Shown: piece after piece, positions 7,441 through 15,986 of the stretch | How positions within the stretch are numbered: the first letter of the stretch is position 1 | How the letters are laid out: every line of letters begins with the position of its first letter | Assembly: GCA_910586225.1 (NCBI GenBank) | Contig: CAJUIL010000036.1 | Coordinates: 1-38,867, forward strand | Reading direction: 5' to 3' | DNA: 38,867 nucleotides | DNA from: an uncultured Eubacterium sp. | Lineage (GTDB): Bacteria > Bacillota > Clostridia > Lachnospirales > Lachnospiraceae | Made by a program: the position numbers and the translations under genes | Notes under the pieces: model-generated | Told to the model about the DNA's origin: nothing | What the model saw: only the letters and a program-made list of their open reading frames with translations | The model's database searches: none

Positions 7441-9612
7441 TTAAACCGATACCAGCGGGCTTACTTCTTTTTCGCAAATTAAGCTAAGCTTGTGAAGCGC
7501 TCTGGTACAGGCGACATATAAGAGATTTTTATCATCCTCGTCATGGTAGTTTTGGCTGTCTGCATCACAGATCAAAACGCCGTCAAATTCTAATCCTTTT
7601 GACATATATACCGGAATGATAAACACGCCCTGTAACTCTGAGATGCTCTCATTTTTGATCAATGAAAGATCCAGCTTATGTTTTATTTTATCATATAAGC
7701 GGATGGAATTAGCTTCGGTTTTACAAATCAAGGCGATGGATCGGAAGCCTTTTTCTTGGTATGATTTTACTTCGTTAACAATCTTATCAATAAAAATTTC
7801 GGAGCTGTCAGCAACGAATACTTCTGGGTGATCTCCACTTCGGTTAAAGCTTTTTATCTGCGGAGCTCGATCAATAAAATTTAAACTGAAATTTAATATT
7901 TCATTTGTACAGCGAAAGCTTTTATCCAAGATAATAAGAGAAGATTTTTTCTTATTCAGTATTTTTTGAATCTGCTCGTATAAAGACAGATCTTCTTTTT
8001 TGGCAAGCGTTTGCTTCATATCTCCTAAAATGGTAAACTTCGCGTTTGGAAATAACAAGCTGAATAGTTTATATTGGAGTGGGTAATAGTCTTGCGCTTC
8101 ATCAATGACAACCTGTTTGATGTTTTTATATTCATTCGAACCGTAAATTTTTAAATATAGATATAAAATAACTATTGCATCGTCGTAAAATAAGCAGTCC
8201 GTGTCCAGGTTTTCTCTTGTGTATTCCCAGATTTCTTTTGTGCTTTCTGACGGTTCTTTGTTTTGCAGCAAACTGTAAAAATAGGATTCATTGTTGAATA
8301 ATATCTTATACAGTGCAATGACATCAATTTTTATGAACTTCTGTATTTCCTGCTTTACTAAAATTTTTTCTTCTTTCTGTCCCCGTCCATTTCCTGTTCC
8401 AAAGAGCAGCTCCAAGATATGATCTTCTAACTGTTCCAGCTTGATACCTAGAGGCGTTTCTGGTCTTGCTAAGATTTTATCCTTTAGATCCTGTTTGCTT
8501 ACCACACATTTTCCTTCGTAATAAACATCATCAAATGCAATCCATTGTTCTTGGATGTCAGAAAGAAATCGATCTAATGCTTCCAAAAAAGTGTTTGATG
8601 TTTTAAATTCAATACTGCGCTTAGAAAGCTCCTTGTTATGTGAATGAGCGATTATAGTTTCTAAGAAATTATTTTTAGACTGAATTTTTCTGTCTTTTAT
8701 TATTGTATGAAGGATATCTTCAAATACAACCGAAACAACATTGTCCTCGCCTAATTCTGGCAATACGTTCGCAATGTATTGTTCAAATATGGAATTGGGG
8801 GAGAGGATCATAATATTGTTTGCTGACAGCTTTGTTTGTAATCCTTGATACATAAGATAGGCTGCTCTGTGGAGTGCAATGGATGTTTTGCCGCTTCCTG
8901 CCACTCCTTGTACCATGAGCAGATCATTTTCCATATCTCGGATAACAACGTCCTGCTCTTGTTGGATAGTTTCGACGATCGCTTTCATTTTGGTGGTGGT
9001 ATTCTGTGATAACAGCTGTCTTAAAAATTCATCCACGATCTGTACATCGGCATCAAAGAAATATTCCAACGCGCTGTTCTTTATTTCATACTGGCGTTTT
9101 AAGCGAAGTTCGCCTGTGACACGCCCGCATGGAGCTTCATAAAATGCTTCTCCTTTCATAAAACGGTAAAAAATGCTGGCAATCGGAGATCTCCAGTCGT
9201 AAATGTACATCTGCTGATCATCGCTTTTGCGTAGGGAGGAACGTCCAATGTATATTTCTTCAAATTCCTCTTCATCGTCGAATTTAAAATCGATGCGGGC
9301 AAAGTACGGTGATCGTATCATATTTTCGAGCAGTAATATTTTGTGTTCCTCTTCCTCATAATCAATCATTTTATCCGTAACAGGATTGATATATTGGCTT
9401 AGCTCGACGAGCGCTTCAAAGCCGTCCGAGGAGTATAGATTTGTAATGCTATGCGTTGTGTTTTCGCGGATTTCTTTTTTTGCTTCAACAATTTCTGCTT
9501 TCTTTTTTTCGGCGGCTTCTTTTGCTTGTTTTAATTGTTCTTCGGCTAAAGATATCGTTTGCTTTAATCTTTTTTCTTCATACGCTCTTTCTGCCTGATG
9601 ATTTTCCATCAT
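7441..9612 (-). CDS. helD: HelD-like superfamily 1 ATPase (UvrD/Rep-like helicase)
   Basis: A 723-residue protein with HelD architecture: an N-terminal antiparallel coiled coil (about residues 5-55, Lys/Glu/Ala rich) followed by a split SF1 ATPase. Walker A is GVAGSGKT at 236-243, motif II is DEAQD at 504-508, motif III is GDMKQT near 530-535, and motifs V/VI appear as SKGLEFDGVLI and YVACTRA near the C-terminus. In Bacillus and mycobacteria HelD binds RNA polymerase, removes stalled polymerase from DNA and aids recycling; the coiled coil reaches into the secondary channel. The start has AGGAGG upstream; ATG 9612 and ATG 9609 are both possible. It lies alone with its own downstream terminator. 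Confidence 0.87.
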   Translation of the reverse strand: MMENHQAERAYEEKRLKQTISLAEEQLKQAKEAAEKKKAEIVEAKKEIRENTTHSITNLYSSDGFEALVELSQYINPVTDKMIDYEEEEHKILLLENMIRSPYFARIDFKFDDEEEFEEIYIGRSSLRKSDDQQMYIYDWRSPIASIFYRFMKGEAFYEAPCGRVTGELRLKRQYEIKNSALEYFFDADVQIVDEFLRQLLSQNTTTKMKAIVETIQQEQDVVIRDMENDLLMVQGVAGSGKTSIALHRAAYLMYQGLQTKLSANNIMILSPNSIFEQYIANVLPELGEDNVVSVVFEDILHTIIKDRKIQSKNNFLETIIAHSHNKELSKRSIEFKTSNTFLEALDRFLSDIQEQWIAFDDVYYEGKCVVSKQDLKDKILARPETPLGIKLEQLEDHILELLFGTGNGRGQKEEKILVKQEIQKFIKIDVIALYKILFNNESYFYSLLQNKEPSESTKEIWEYTRENLDTDCLFYDDAIVILYLYLKIYGSNEYKNIKQVVIDEAQDYYPLQYKLFSLLFPNAKFTILGDMKQTLAKKEDLSLYEQIQKILNKKKSSLIILDKSFRCTNEILNFSLNFIDRAPQIKSFNRSGDHPEVFVADSSEIFIDKIVNEVKSYQEKGFRSIALICKTEANSIRLYDKIKHKLDLSLIKNESISELQGVFIIPVYMSKGLEFDGVLICDADSQNYHDEDDKNLLYVACTRALHKLSLICEKEVSPLVSV

Positions 9613-9898
9613 AATTAGGACCTCCTTAATAAAAAGCGAAAATAATTTTTTACTGAAACATGGTTAGTACATCGTTCGCTCCTGTGGGTGATTGAGGAAT
9701 GATGTCTTAGTTTAGCATACGGCACCATGTGTAAACAGACTTGTATTTATGAAATTTGTATGATATTATTACAGTGGGAAGAAACAGAATGTATATTTTC
9801 ATTTCTGAAAGCATATGGATCTGAAAGTATAGGTATCTGAAAGCATATGATTTTTAAAATATAGGTATTTTATAAAATTATCATAAAAAGCAGCGATT
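9613..9898. other. Intergenic region upstream of the HelD-like gene
   Basis: No gene is seen between the HelD-like start and the terminator at 9899-9943. The stretch is AT-rich and contains the three-copy 16-bp repeat at 9804-9851. The promoter of the minus-strand ATPase should lie near 9690-9750, but no clear -35/-10 pair at proper spacing was found. Confidence 0.5.
9804..9851. repeat. Three tandem copies of a 16-bp unit
   Basis: The heptamer TCTGAAA recurs at 9804, 9820 and 9836, exactly 16 bp apart; each copy continues with a GCATATG-like or GTATAGG-like tail. A partial fourth echo (AATATAGGTATTT) follows. The function is unknown: it could be a tandem operator array or replication slippage. 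Confidence 0.6.
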
Positions 9899-9943
9899 AA
9901 AAGGCCCAGACACAGCAGTTATGCAGCTATATCTGGGCCTTTT
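9899..9943. terminator. Terminator downstream of the alpha/beta hydrolase gene
   Basis: A perfect 12-bp stem (AAAAGGCCCAGA at 9899-9910, complement at 9932-9943) with a 21-nt loop and T-tracts on both strands. It lies about 120 bp past the stop of the minus-strand hydrolase gene. Confidence 0.78.
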
Positions 9944-10066
9944 TGATTATGCAAACCACTCGTGCAAGTCTATCTATTTCTTATATAGAAAGTGAATTTT
10001 GTAAAAATTAAAAATAAATATAATATATAAGCCTATGGAAAATCATTTGCTATGGTTCTTGTTTTT

Positions 10067-11224
10067 TTAAGATACCTGCTCAAAAAAGGCCAGCATTTCT
10101 TCACTCCACCGTTTACAAGAACATTCGTATCCCAGACCTATTCCATGATCCCCGCTTGGGTAGACCTGGCACAGATGCGGGATGCCTGCGTTTTGAAGCG
10201 CCTTTTCAAGCCGTGTAGTATTGCTGACAGGTACGGATCCGTCGTCTTGGTTGGCAAACGCATAAACAGGCGGGTAGGTGGATGTGATGTGTGTTTCTAC
10301 AGAAAGCAGCTTCCGCAGGTCGGGCGCGCCGTTTGTAAGGTTTAAGCAGCTTCCCTCATGATATTCCGATAAAAAGCTGATCACAGGATATAAAAGTCCG
10401 ATGCCGTCTGGCCTTGCGGAGCAGTCCTGAAAGCTTTTGCGTGTGTCTGGCTGTATTTGCCTGCGGTCGAGCTCTGCAAGGACGTCTCGTTTTAGCGTTT
10501 CGTGCAAATATGCTTCACTGGCGCATAAATGCCCGCCAGCAGATGAGCCGACGACAAAAATGCGGGCTGGGTCAATCTGGTACAGCTTTGCGCGGGCGCG
10601 TACGTGGAGGATGGCAAGCGCTAAGTCCATCTGAGGAAGCGGATAAGTATTTGGTGTAATTCGGTAGCTCAGGATGAAAGCTTTGTATCCGCCGTCACGT
10701 TCCATTCGCTGGGCGAGCTGGATTCCTTCGGAATGGGCGGAAAGCATCTCATAGCCGCCGCCCGGACAGATAATAACAGCGGGACGCTCGGTCAGGGCTT
10801 CGCGTTTTTCAGCTGGAACGGCGTTTGTTGGATAGGGAGGGACGGAGCTGCTTTGCGCCGTGTGCGCAAATGCGGTATTATCTATGGCTGGATTTCCTGT
10901 AAATAAGGATACTGTGGATGCGCAGTTTGTATCGGCGTCCGGTATCCATTGGCTGTCCCGGTTATCCGGATCCCAGAGAGGAAGGAACAGGAAACGGTGG
11001 TTGTCAGCGGTTTCCATCAGCAGATTGGCGCTTTCGATAAAAGCGTCAGATTGAAACGGTACGCCCCATTCCATCGTATCCTCCGCTTCGATCTGAGACA
11101 TTGTGTATGCAGCGTGCTGCGGTGGGATTCGATGGAGCCAGCAGGAAGGAAATAAGTTTCCAATAGCTCTTCGTATGGGGTCGGTTCGCATGATCTGTTC
11201 AAAGGTATCGTTTTTTGTAAACAT
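10067..11224 (-). CDS. Alpha/beta hydrolase, BD-FAE/Aes-like esterase
   Basis: A 385-residue probable carboxylester hydrolase. The C-terminal two-thirds carries the fold: an oxyanion motif CPGGGYEMLSAHSEG (about 154-168), a nucleophile elbow GSSAGGH (about 226-232), an acid in NQDDGSVP near 340, and the histidine in SGDHGIGL near 370. No signal peptide is seen, so it is likely cytoplasmic. The first about 100 residues form an extra N-terminal module (FEQIMRTDPIRRAIG...) that I cannot assign to a known domain. Relatives include acetyl-xylan and feruloyl esterases used in carbohydrate de-esterification; the substrate here is unknown. AAAGGAG precedes the ATG. It is divergent from the RpiR regulator gene, so a shared control region is possible. 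Confidence 0.8.
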   Translation of the reverse strand: MFTKNDTFEQIMRTDPIRRAIGNLFPSCWLHRIPPQHAAYTMSQIEAEDTMEWGVPFQSDAFIESANLLMETADNHRFLFLPLWDPDNRDSQWIPDADTNCASTVSLFTGNPAIDNTAFAHTAQSSSVPPYPTNAVPAEKREALTERPAVIICPGGGYEMLSAHSEGIQLAQRMERDGGYKAFILSYRITPNTYPLPQMDLALAILHVRARAKLYQIDPARIFVVGSSAGGHLCASEAYLHETLKRDVLAELDRRQIQPDTRKSFQDCSARPDGIGLLYPVISFLSEYHEGSCLNLTNGAPDLRKLLSVETHITSTYPPVYAFANQDDGSVPVSNTTRLEKALQNAGIPHLCQVYPSGDHGIGLGYECSCKRWSEEMLAFFEQVS

Positions 11225-11267
11225 GATGGATCAGTCTCCTTTCAGTAACCGTTATTGCTATTATTTT

Positions 11268-11296
11268 ACTATAAAACCGAAAAAAAACAATGCAAA
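11268..11296 (-). promoter_or_regulatory. Possible promoter of the alpha/beta hydrolase gene
   Basis: On the minus strand TTTGCA (11296-11291) and TATAGT (11273-11268) are 17 bp apart. The -35 is weak. It is back-to-back with the RpiR promoter. Confidence 0.4.
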
Positions 11297-11313
11297 AAAC
11301 AAACGTGGCCATA

Positions 11314-11341
11314 TTGACAAATGCTGAAAATCCGTTATGAT
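11314..11341 (+). promoter_or_regulatory. Sigma-A promoter of the RpiR regulator gene
   Basis: A consensus TTGACA (11314-11319), a 16-bp spacer and TATGAT (11336-11341). The ATG lies 38 bp downstream after a GGAGGAG ribosome site. Confidence 0.75.
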
Positions 11342-11378
11342 AAATGCATGAAAATAAGTTTCGTGCAGGAGGAGTGAC

Positions 11379-12230
11379 ATGGAAAAGCAGCAGACTGTCA
11401 TGGACACGATCCATATTTTATATGACAGTTTTTTTGAACAGGAAAAAAAGATAGCGAACTATATTATTCAGGCGCATACGCAAGTCATTGATATGACGAT
11501 CGGGGAGCTGGCGCAGGTATGCGGGACAAGCGTCGCGACGGTATCTAGGTTTTGCCGCAAATGCGGTGTGGACGGCTTTCACCAGCTTAAGATCATGCTT
11601 GCCAAGGAGTTTGCGGACAGCAGCACAGATCTGCCGGTATCAAACAATATATCCAGAACCGATATTGGACAATCGTTGCAGAATATCCTGGCGAACAAGG
11701 TTGATGAAATACGTCAGACGATATCCCTGATGGATGAAAAGCAGCTGAATACGATATTGGATTACATAAAATCGGCAAGGATTGTCCAGTTTGTTGCGGT
11801 AGGCAATACGATCCCGGTCGCGCTGGACGGGGCGTTTAAGTTTAATGAGATCGGACTGAAGGCTGTGGCAGGGACAATCTGGGAAACACAGCTGGCGTTC
11901 TCGCTTTCCCTTGGCCGGGATGATGTGATGATCGCGATATCCAATTCCGGAGAATCGCGTCAGGTTGTGAAGATGGTGCAAGAAGCAAAAAAAAATCACG
12001 TGATTACGATTGGGATCACGAACAATCCGCATTCGACAGTTGGAGGCTGCGTGGACTACCATATCCAGACAGCAACAAGGGAAAAGCTGTTTTTAAATGA
12101 GATCTGTTTTTCCAGAGTATCAGCTATGACGGTGATCGAGGTGTTATATTTGTTTTTGACTGTGGGGCAGGAGCGTAGTTATGACCGTGTAAGCAAGTGC
12201 GAAAGTCTGATCGCAGACGAAAAATTGTAA
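11379..12230 (+). CDS. MurR/RpiR family transcriptional regulator
   Basis: A 283-residue DNA-binding regulator. An N-terminal RpiR helix-turn-helix (about 1-75; recognition part GTSVATVSRFCRKCGVDGF) is joined to a C-terminal SIS sugar-phosphate-binding domain (about 125-260; phosphate-loop-like SNSGESRQV near 190). These proteins sense phosphosugars and usually control adjacent sugar genes. It lies directly upstream of the fructose PTS/fruK cluster, so fructose-1-phosphate or a related sugar phosphate is the likely effector (inferred). It has its own promoter and a strong hairpin terminator, so it is not part of the fru transcript. DeoR-type FruR is the more common fru regulator in Firmicutes, so an RpiR here is a variation. 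Confidence 0.9.
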   Translation: MEKQQTVMDTIHILYDSFFEQEKKIANYIIQAHTQVIDMTIGELAQVCGTSVATVSRFCRKCGVDGFHQLKIMLAKEFADSSTDLPVSNNISRTDIGQSLQNILANKVDEIRQTISLMDEKQLNTILDYIKSARIVQFVAVGNTIPVALDGAFKFNEIGLKAVAGTIWETQLAFSLSLGRDDVMIAISNSGESRQVVKMVQEAKKNHVITIGITNNPHSTVGGCVDYHIQTATREKLFLNEICFSRVSAMTVIEVLYLFLTVGQERSYDRVSKCESLIADEKL

Positions 12231-12264
12231 GGTGAAAAGAAGATAAAAAATAAATGGAAATGTG

Positions 12265-12328
12265 CAGCAGTTGGCAGCAGTTAGCCGGAAAGAAGAGAGC
12301 TTTTCCGGCGGACGGCTGCCAACTGCTG
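12265..12328 (+). terminator. Long hairpin terminator after the RpiR gene
   Basis: A 13-bp outer stem (CAGCAGTTGGCAG at 12265-12277, exact complement 12316-12328) encloses an inner CCGGAA/TTCCGG stem (12285-12290, 12303-12308). It is followed by TATTTTAATTT. Confidence 0.7.
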
Positions 12329-12574
12329 TATTTTAATTTGGAAGAAACGCAGCGGTCAGTGCCCCTGCTCTGATGAAGATAATAGGCGCAGTATTGTCGG
12401 CAGCATGGATACAGCAAAGTATGTAAATAATTATTTTGACAGCACGTCTGTTTTCGCGATATAGCTTTTATCATTGCTTTATGTTTAAAATACACAAAAA
12501 ATAAGCGATTTATAGAATGAATTATAACAAAAATTGGTGAATGTGTGGAAAAAATATTTTTTGTTTAAAACAAA

Positions 12575-12602
12575 TCGACAATAATATATTTCGTGTTATA
12601 CT
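12575..12602 (+). promoter_or_regulatory. Promoter of the fructose operon
   Basis: TCGACA (12575-12580), a 16-bp spacer and TATACT (12597-12602). The start site falls near 12609, about 85 nt before fruA. Confidence 0.65.
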
Positions 12603-12618
12603 AATATTACAAAAATTA

Positions 12619-12630
12619 ATATCGCGATAT
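12619..12630. promoter_or_regulatory. Perfect palindrome, candidate RpiR operator
   Basis: ATATCGCGATAT reads the same on both strands and lies just downstream of the fruA -10, an ideal repressor position. Its core TCGCGATAT recurs at 12454-12462. Assignment to the neighbouring regulator is inferred. Confidence 0.45.
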
Positions 12631-12693
12631 GAAATGAAATAAAGAAGAAATTATGAAGGAAAGTAAAACAAGCAAAGCAAGGAGGAAACGAGT

Positions 12694-14613
12694 ATGAGGA
12701 TCAGCGAGCTGCTCAGCTTACAGGCAGTTGATGTCAACGCAAGCGTCGCTTCCAAAGCGGAGGCAATCGATTATATGACGCGCCTAATGGAGAAATCCGG
12801 AAATCTGAATGACAGAGAGGCGTATAAAAAAGGCGTTTTGGCGAGGGAAGAGGAAGGAACGACAGGGATTGGAGAGGGTATTGCCATTCCACATTCAAAA
12901 TGTGCGGCGGTCAAACGTGCGGGTCTGGCGGCGATCGTTGTAAAGGAAGGTGTGGATTATGAATCTTTGGACGATGAGCCTGCCGATCTGATATTTATGA
13001 TCGCTGCGCCGGAAACAGGGGCTAACGTACACTTGGAAGCACTGGCGAAGCTATCGACGATCCTGATGGATACGGAATTTAAGGAAGCGCTGGTCAAGGC
13101 AGCCACAGCAGAGCAATTTATCCGTATGATTGATGCCAAGGAAGATGAGCTGGATGGTAAAAATGAGAAAAAAGCGCTGGAGCAAACGCAGGGCGGCTAC
13201 CGTGTACTTGCGATCACTGCTTGTCCGACAGGGATAGCGCATACGTTTATGGCAGCAGAAAGCTTGGATAAAAAAGGCAAGGAGCTTGGCATTTCCATTA
13301 AGGTCGAAACGCAGGGCGCGGATGGAGCGAAAAATGTGCTGACAGCAGAGGATGTAAGCCATGCAGAGTGTATTATTATAGCGGCTGACAAGAAGGTAGA
13401 TTTGGCAAGGTTTGACGGCAAGCGGGTGCTGATCACAAAAGTAGCGGATGGGATACATAAGGCCGAAGAGCTGATCCAGCAGGCAGTCGGCGGAAACGTT
13501 CCAATCTATCATCACAGCGGGGCGGCGCAGACGGACGACGCGCAGGAAGCAGAAAGCGTAGGACGCAGGATCTATAAAAACCTGATGAACGGTGTGTCTC
13601 ATATGCTGCCGTTTGTCATTGGCGGCGGGATTTTGATCGCATTGGCGTTTTTGCTGGACGATTACAGCATTGACCCGGCGAACTTTGGAAAAAATACGCC
13701 GGTTGCGGCCTATCTGAAAACAGTTGGCGACTTTTCCTTTGGAATGATGCTTCCAGTACTGTCTGGCTATATCGCAATGAGCATCGCTGACAGGCCAGGT
13801 CTTGCGGTGGGATTTGTAGCAGGACTGATTGCAAAGAGCGGATCTACGTTCTCCAATCCGGCGGGCGGCGAAGTAAACGCGGGATTTTTAGGAGCGCTGT
13901 TTGCGGGCTTTGCAGCAGGATATCTGGTGCTGCTGCTTAAGAAGCTGACGTCAAAGCTGCCGCAGTCTTTAAACAGTGTACGGCCGATGATCATTTATCC
14001 AGTATTCGGCATTTTAACGGGAGCTATCGTTACAACATTGATCAATCCGCTGATGGGTATGATCAACGATGGGCTTACAAATGTATTAAACAGTATGAAC
14101 GGTACGAGCAAGGTACTGCTTGGTATGGTAGTGGCTGGTATGGAATCGGTCGATATGGGCGGGCCGGTGAATAAAACGGCTTATGTATTCGGCACATCAC
14201 AGCTTGCAGAAGGCAACTTTGAGATAATGGCGTCAGTTATGGCAGGAGGTATGATCCCGCCGCTCGTCATTGCGCTGTGCACAACAATATTCAAAAATCG
14301 TTTTACACAGAGCGAAAGGGAATCCGGTCTGGTAAATTATCTGCTCGGACTGTCCTTTATTTCGGAAGGTGCTATTCCGTTTGCAGCAAATGATCCTCTG
14401 CGTGTGATCCCGGCGTGTGTTGCCGGCTCTGCGGTTGCAGGCGGGTTGTCTATGGTGTTTGGATGTACGCTGCGGGCGCCGCACGGCGGTATATTCGTAT
14501 TGCCGACGATTGGAAATCCGATGCTGTATGCACTGGCGATCTTGGCAGGCTCTATCGTTGGATGTCTGATCCTTGCTGTTTTGAAAAAGCCATTGGAAAG
14601 GGATAACAAATGA
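12694..14613 (+). CDS. fruA: PTS fructose-specific enzyme IIABC
   Basis: A 639-residue fused PTS permease that imports fructose while phosphorylating it to fructose-1-phosphate. Domain order is A-B-C. EIIA (1-150) has its phospho-histidine at H67 in GIAIPHSKC. EIIB (about 168-265) has its phospho-cysteine at C177 in ITACPTGIAHT. The membrane EIIC (about 295-630) starts GVSHMLPFVIGGGILIA and contains conserved IPFAANDP-type and APHGG blocks. Length and order match Firmicutes FruA. AAGGAGG precedes the ATG. The stop overlaps the start of an rpiA relic by 4 bp, and fruK is two genes on, confirming the pathway. Mannose or tagatose specificity cannot be excluded by sequence alone. Confidence 0.95.
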   Translation: MRISELLSLQAVDVNASVASKAEAIDYMTRLMEKSGNLNDREAYKKGVLAREEEGTTGIGEGIAIPHSKCAAVKRAGLAAIVVKEGVDYESLDDEPADLIFMIAAPETGANVHLEALAKLSTILMDTEFKEALVKAATAEQFIRMIDAKEDELDGKNEKKALEQTQGGYRVLAITACPTGIAHTFMAAESLDKKGKELGISIKVETQGADGAKNVLTAEDVSHAECIIIAADKKVDLARFDGKRVLITKVADGIHKAEELIQQAVGGNVPIYHHSGAAQTDDAQEAESVGRRIYKNLMNGVSHMLPFVIGGGILIALAFLLDDYSIDPANFGKNTPVAAYLKTVGDFSFGMMLPVLSGYIAMSIADRPGLAVGFVAGLIAKSGSTFSNPAGGEVNAGFLGALFAGFAAGYLVLLLKKLTSKLPQSLNSVRPMIIYPVFGILTGAIVTTLINPLMGMINDGLTNVLNSMNGTSKVLLGMVVAGMESVDMGGPVNKTAYVFGTSQLAEGNFEIMASVMAGGMIPPLVIALCTTIFKNRFTQSERESGLVNYLLGLSFISEGAIPFAANDPLRVIPACVAGSAVAGGLSMVFGCTLRAPHGGIFVLPTIGNPMLYALAILAGSIVGCLILAVLKKPLERDNK

Positions 14614-14994
14614 AACAAAAATGCACAAAAAGAGCGTTTGAAATGTTAGAGGACGGTATGGTGGTCGGATTGGGCGGCGGCTCCACGGTCGCACTTCTGA
14701 TCCAGGAAATAAAAAACGGCGGCAGTAAGCTTTGCCGTCAAGTGTTTGACGCAGATGGGGGCGGAGGTGACCGCACGCAGATCGGACGGAAAGGCTGGGC
14801 GGCTGGTCAGTGACGACGGGAATTATCTGCTGGAGGCCAGACTTGCGTGTGTGGAGGATATTGGGGCATTGTCAGGGCAGATAGACCGGATACCAGGCGT
14901 GGTAGGACATTCCCTGTTTTATCAGATAGCGGCAAAAGCGATCATTGCAAAAAAAGATCATATAGAGGTGGTGCAGGCAGCATGGAAAAATTAA
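14610..14994 (+). pseudogene. rpiA: Ribose-5-phosphate isomerase A relic with internal deletion and frameshift
   Basis: The first 38 codons read as an RpiA N-terminus (RAFEMLEDGMVVGLGGGST). After about 14724 the RpiA C-terminus continues in the +1 frame (SFAVKCLTQMGAEVTARR, then SDDGNYLLEARL and IPGVVGHSLFYQIA) to a stop at 14994. About 95-100 central residues are missing compared with the usual roughly 225. The missing part should hold the catalytic DGADE and KGGGG(A) loops, so no active enzyme can be made. The start still overlaps the fruA stop by 4 bp (ATGA), so the intact ancestor was translationally coupled in the operon. A short product of 67 residues could still be translated. Confidence 0.85.
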
Positions 14995-15953
14995 ATTGGG
15001 GTATTATAGGAACCGGATGGATCGCGCATGACATGGCAGCGGCGTTAAAGGCCGTGAACGGTGAGGTATATGCCGTATGCGGCACTAGTATGGAAAAAGC
15101 GGCAGCATTCCAAAAGGAATACGATGTCTGCGCTGCATATGGCAGCGCAGAGGATATGCTTGCAGACAACAAGCTGGATATTGTATATATCGCAACACCG
15201 CACAATTCCCATTATGAGTGGATGCTTGCGTCATTAAAGGCAGGGAAGCATATATTTTGTGAAAAAGCAATTACCGTCAACAGCAGACAGCTGGAGGAGT
15301 GCGCTGCGCTTGCCAGGGAAAAAGGACTTGTCATCTGCGACGGTACTACGCTTTTCCATATGCCGCTGTATAAAAAGCTGGCGAAGATGATCCAAAACGG
15401 CGCGATCGGCAAGGTGAAAATGGTGCAGGTGAATTTTGGAAGCTGCAAGGAATATGATGTAACTAACCGCTTCTTCTCAAAAGAGCTTGCTGGCGGGGCA
15501 CTTTTGGATATTGGCGTATATGCGCTGTCCTTTGCGCGGTTTTTTATGAAAAGCAGACCGGATGCGGTACTGACGACAGCAAATTTTTTTGAAACTGGAG
15601 TGGATGAAACGAGCGGCATCTTATTGAAAAATCAAGATGGCGAAATGGCGGTGATCGCGCTTACCATGCGTGCGAAACAGCCAAAACGCGGCATTGTTGC
15701 AGGCGAAGAGGGTTTTATCGAGATTGACAACTATCCAAGGGCGCATAAGGCGACGATCACATATACAAAGGACGGGCGTACCGAGGTGATCGAGGAAGGA
15801 AACACAGAAAACGCCCTGCTGTATGAGGTACAGGATATGGAAGAGTATGTGCGCACACAGGGCGGCACAGAAAATCTGATGCTTGTAAGGGATGCTATGC
15901 AGACAATGACAGCCGTGCGCAGTCAGTGGGGCATGGTATATCCGTTTGAGTAA
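14982..15953 (+). CDS. Gfo/Idh/MocA family oxidoreductase
   Basis: A 323-residue NAD(P)-dependent sugar or polyol dehydrogenase-like protein. The N-terminal Rossmann fold has GIIGTGWIAHDM (6-17). The family EK motif is HIFCEKAIT near residue 92-100 (EKA instead of EKP, a common Firmicutes variant), and the C-terminal domain carries GGALLDIGVYAL near 170-181, whose Asp and Tyr are the usual catalytic region. ATG 14982 is chosen because the Rossmann motif begins right after it; an in-frame extension to 14847 lies inside the rpiA relic. It overlaps that relic by 13 bp and sits between fruA and fruK, so a role on a ketose or its phosphate is plausible, but the substrate is unknown. Confidence 0.88.
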   Translation: MEKLNWGIIGTGWIAHDMAAALKAVNGEVYAVCGTSMEKAAAFQKEYDVCAAYGSAEDMLADNKLDIVYIATPHNSHYEWMLASLKAGKHIFCEKAITVNSRQLEECAALAREKGLVICDGTTLFHMPLYKKLAKMIQNGAIGKVKMVQVNFGSCKEYDVTNRFFSKELAGGALLDIGVYALSFARFFMKSRPDAVLTTANFFETGVDETSGILLKNQDGEMAVIALTMRAKQPKRGIVAGEEGFIEIDNYPRAHKATITYTKDGRTEVIEEGNTENALLYEVQDMEEYVRTQGGTENLMLVRDAMQTMTAVRSQWGMVYPFE

Positions 15954-15986
15954 TAAAAACAGCATATAAGTGAGGAGGAAAACAGA

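Larger units (their letters stand above)
12231..12693. other. Fru control region (intergenic)
   Basis: This 463-bp non-coding gap holds the terminator hairpin of the regulator gene (12265-12328), two copies of TCGCGATAT (12454-12462 and 12622-12630), the fruA promoter (12575-12602) and the AAGGAGG ribosome site of fruA. The stretch from 12480 is strongly AT-rich. No small gene with a ribosome site was seen. Confidence 0.6.

Noticed and set aside
7600..9600. Several plus-strand open frames of 60-90 codons opposite the HelD-like gene
   Set aside because: They are antisense shadows without ribosome sites, while the minus-strand frame carries all SF1 ATPase motifs.
14847..14981. In-frame extension of the Gfo/Idh gene
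   Set aside because: It overlaps the rpiA relic, and the Rossmann motif begins just after Met 14982.
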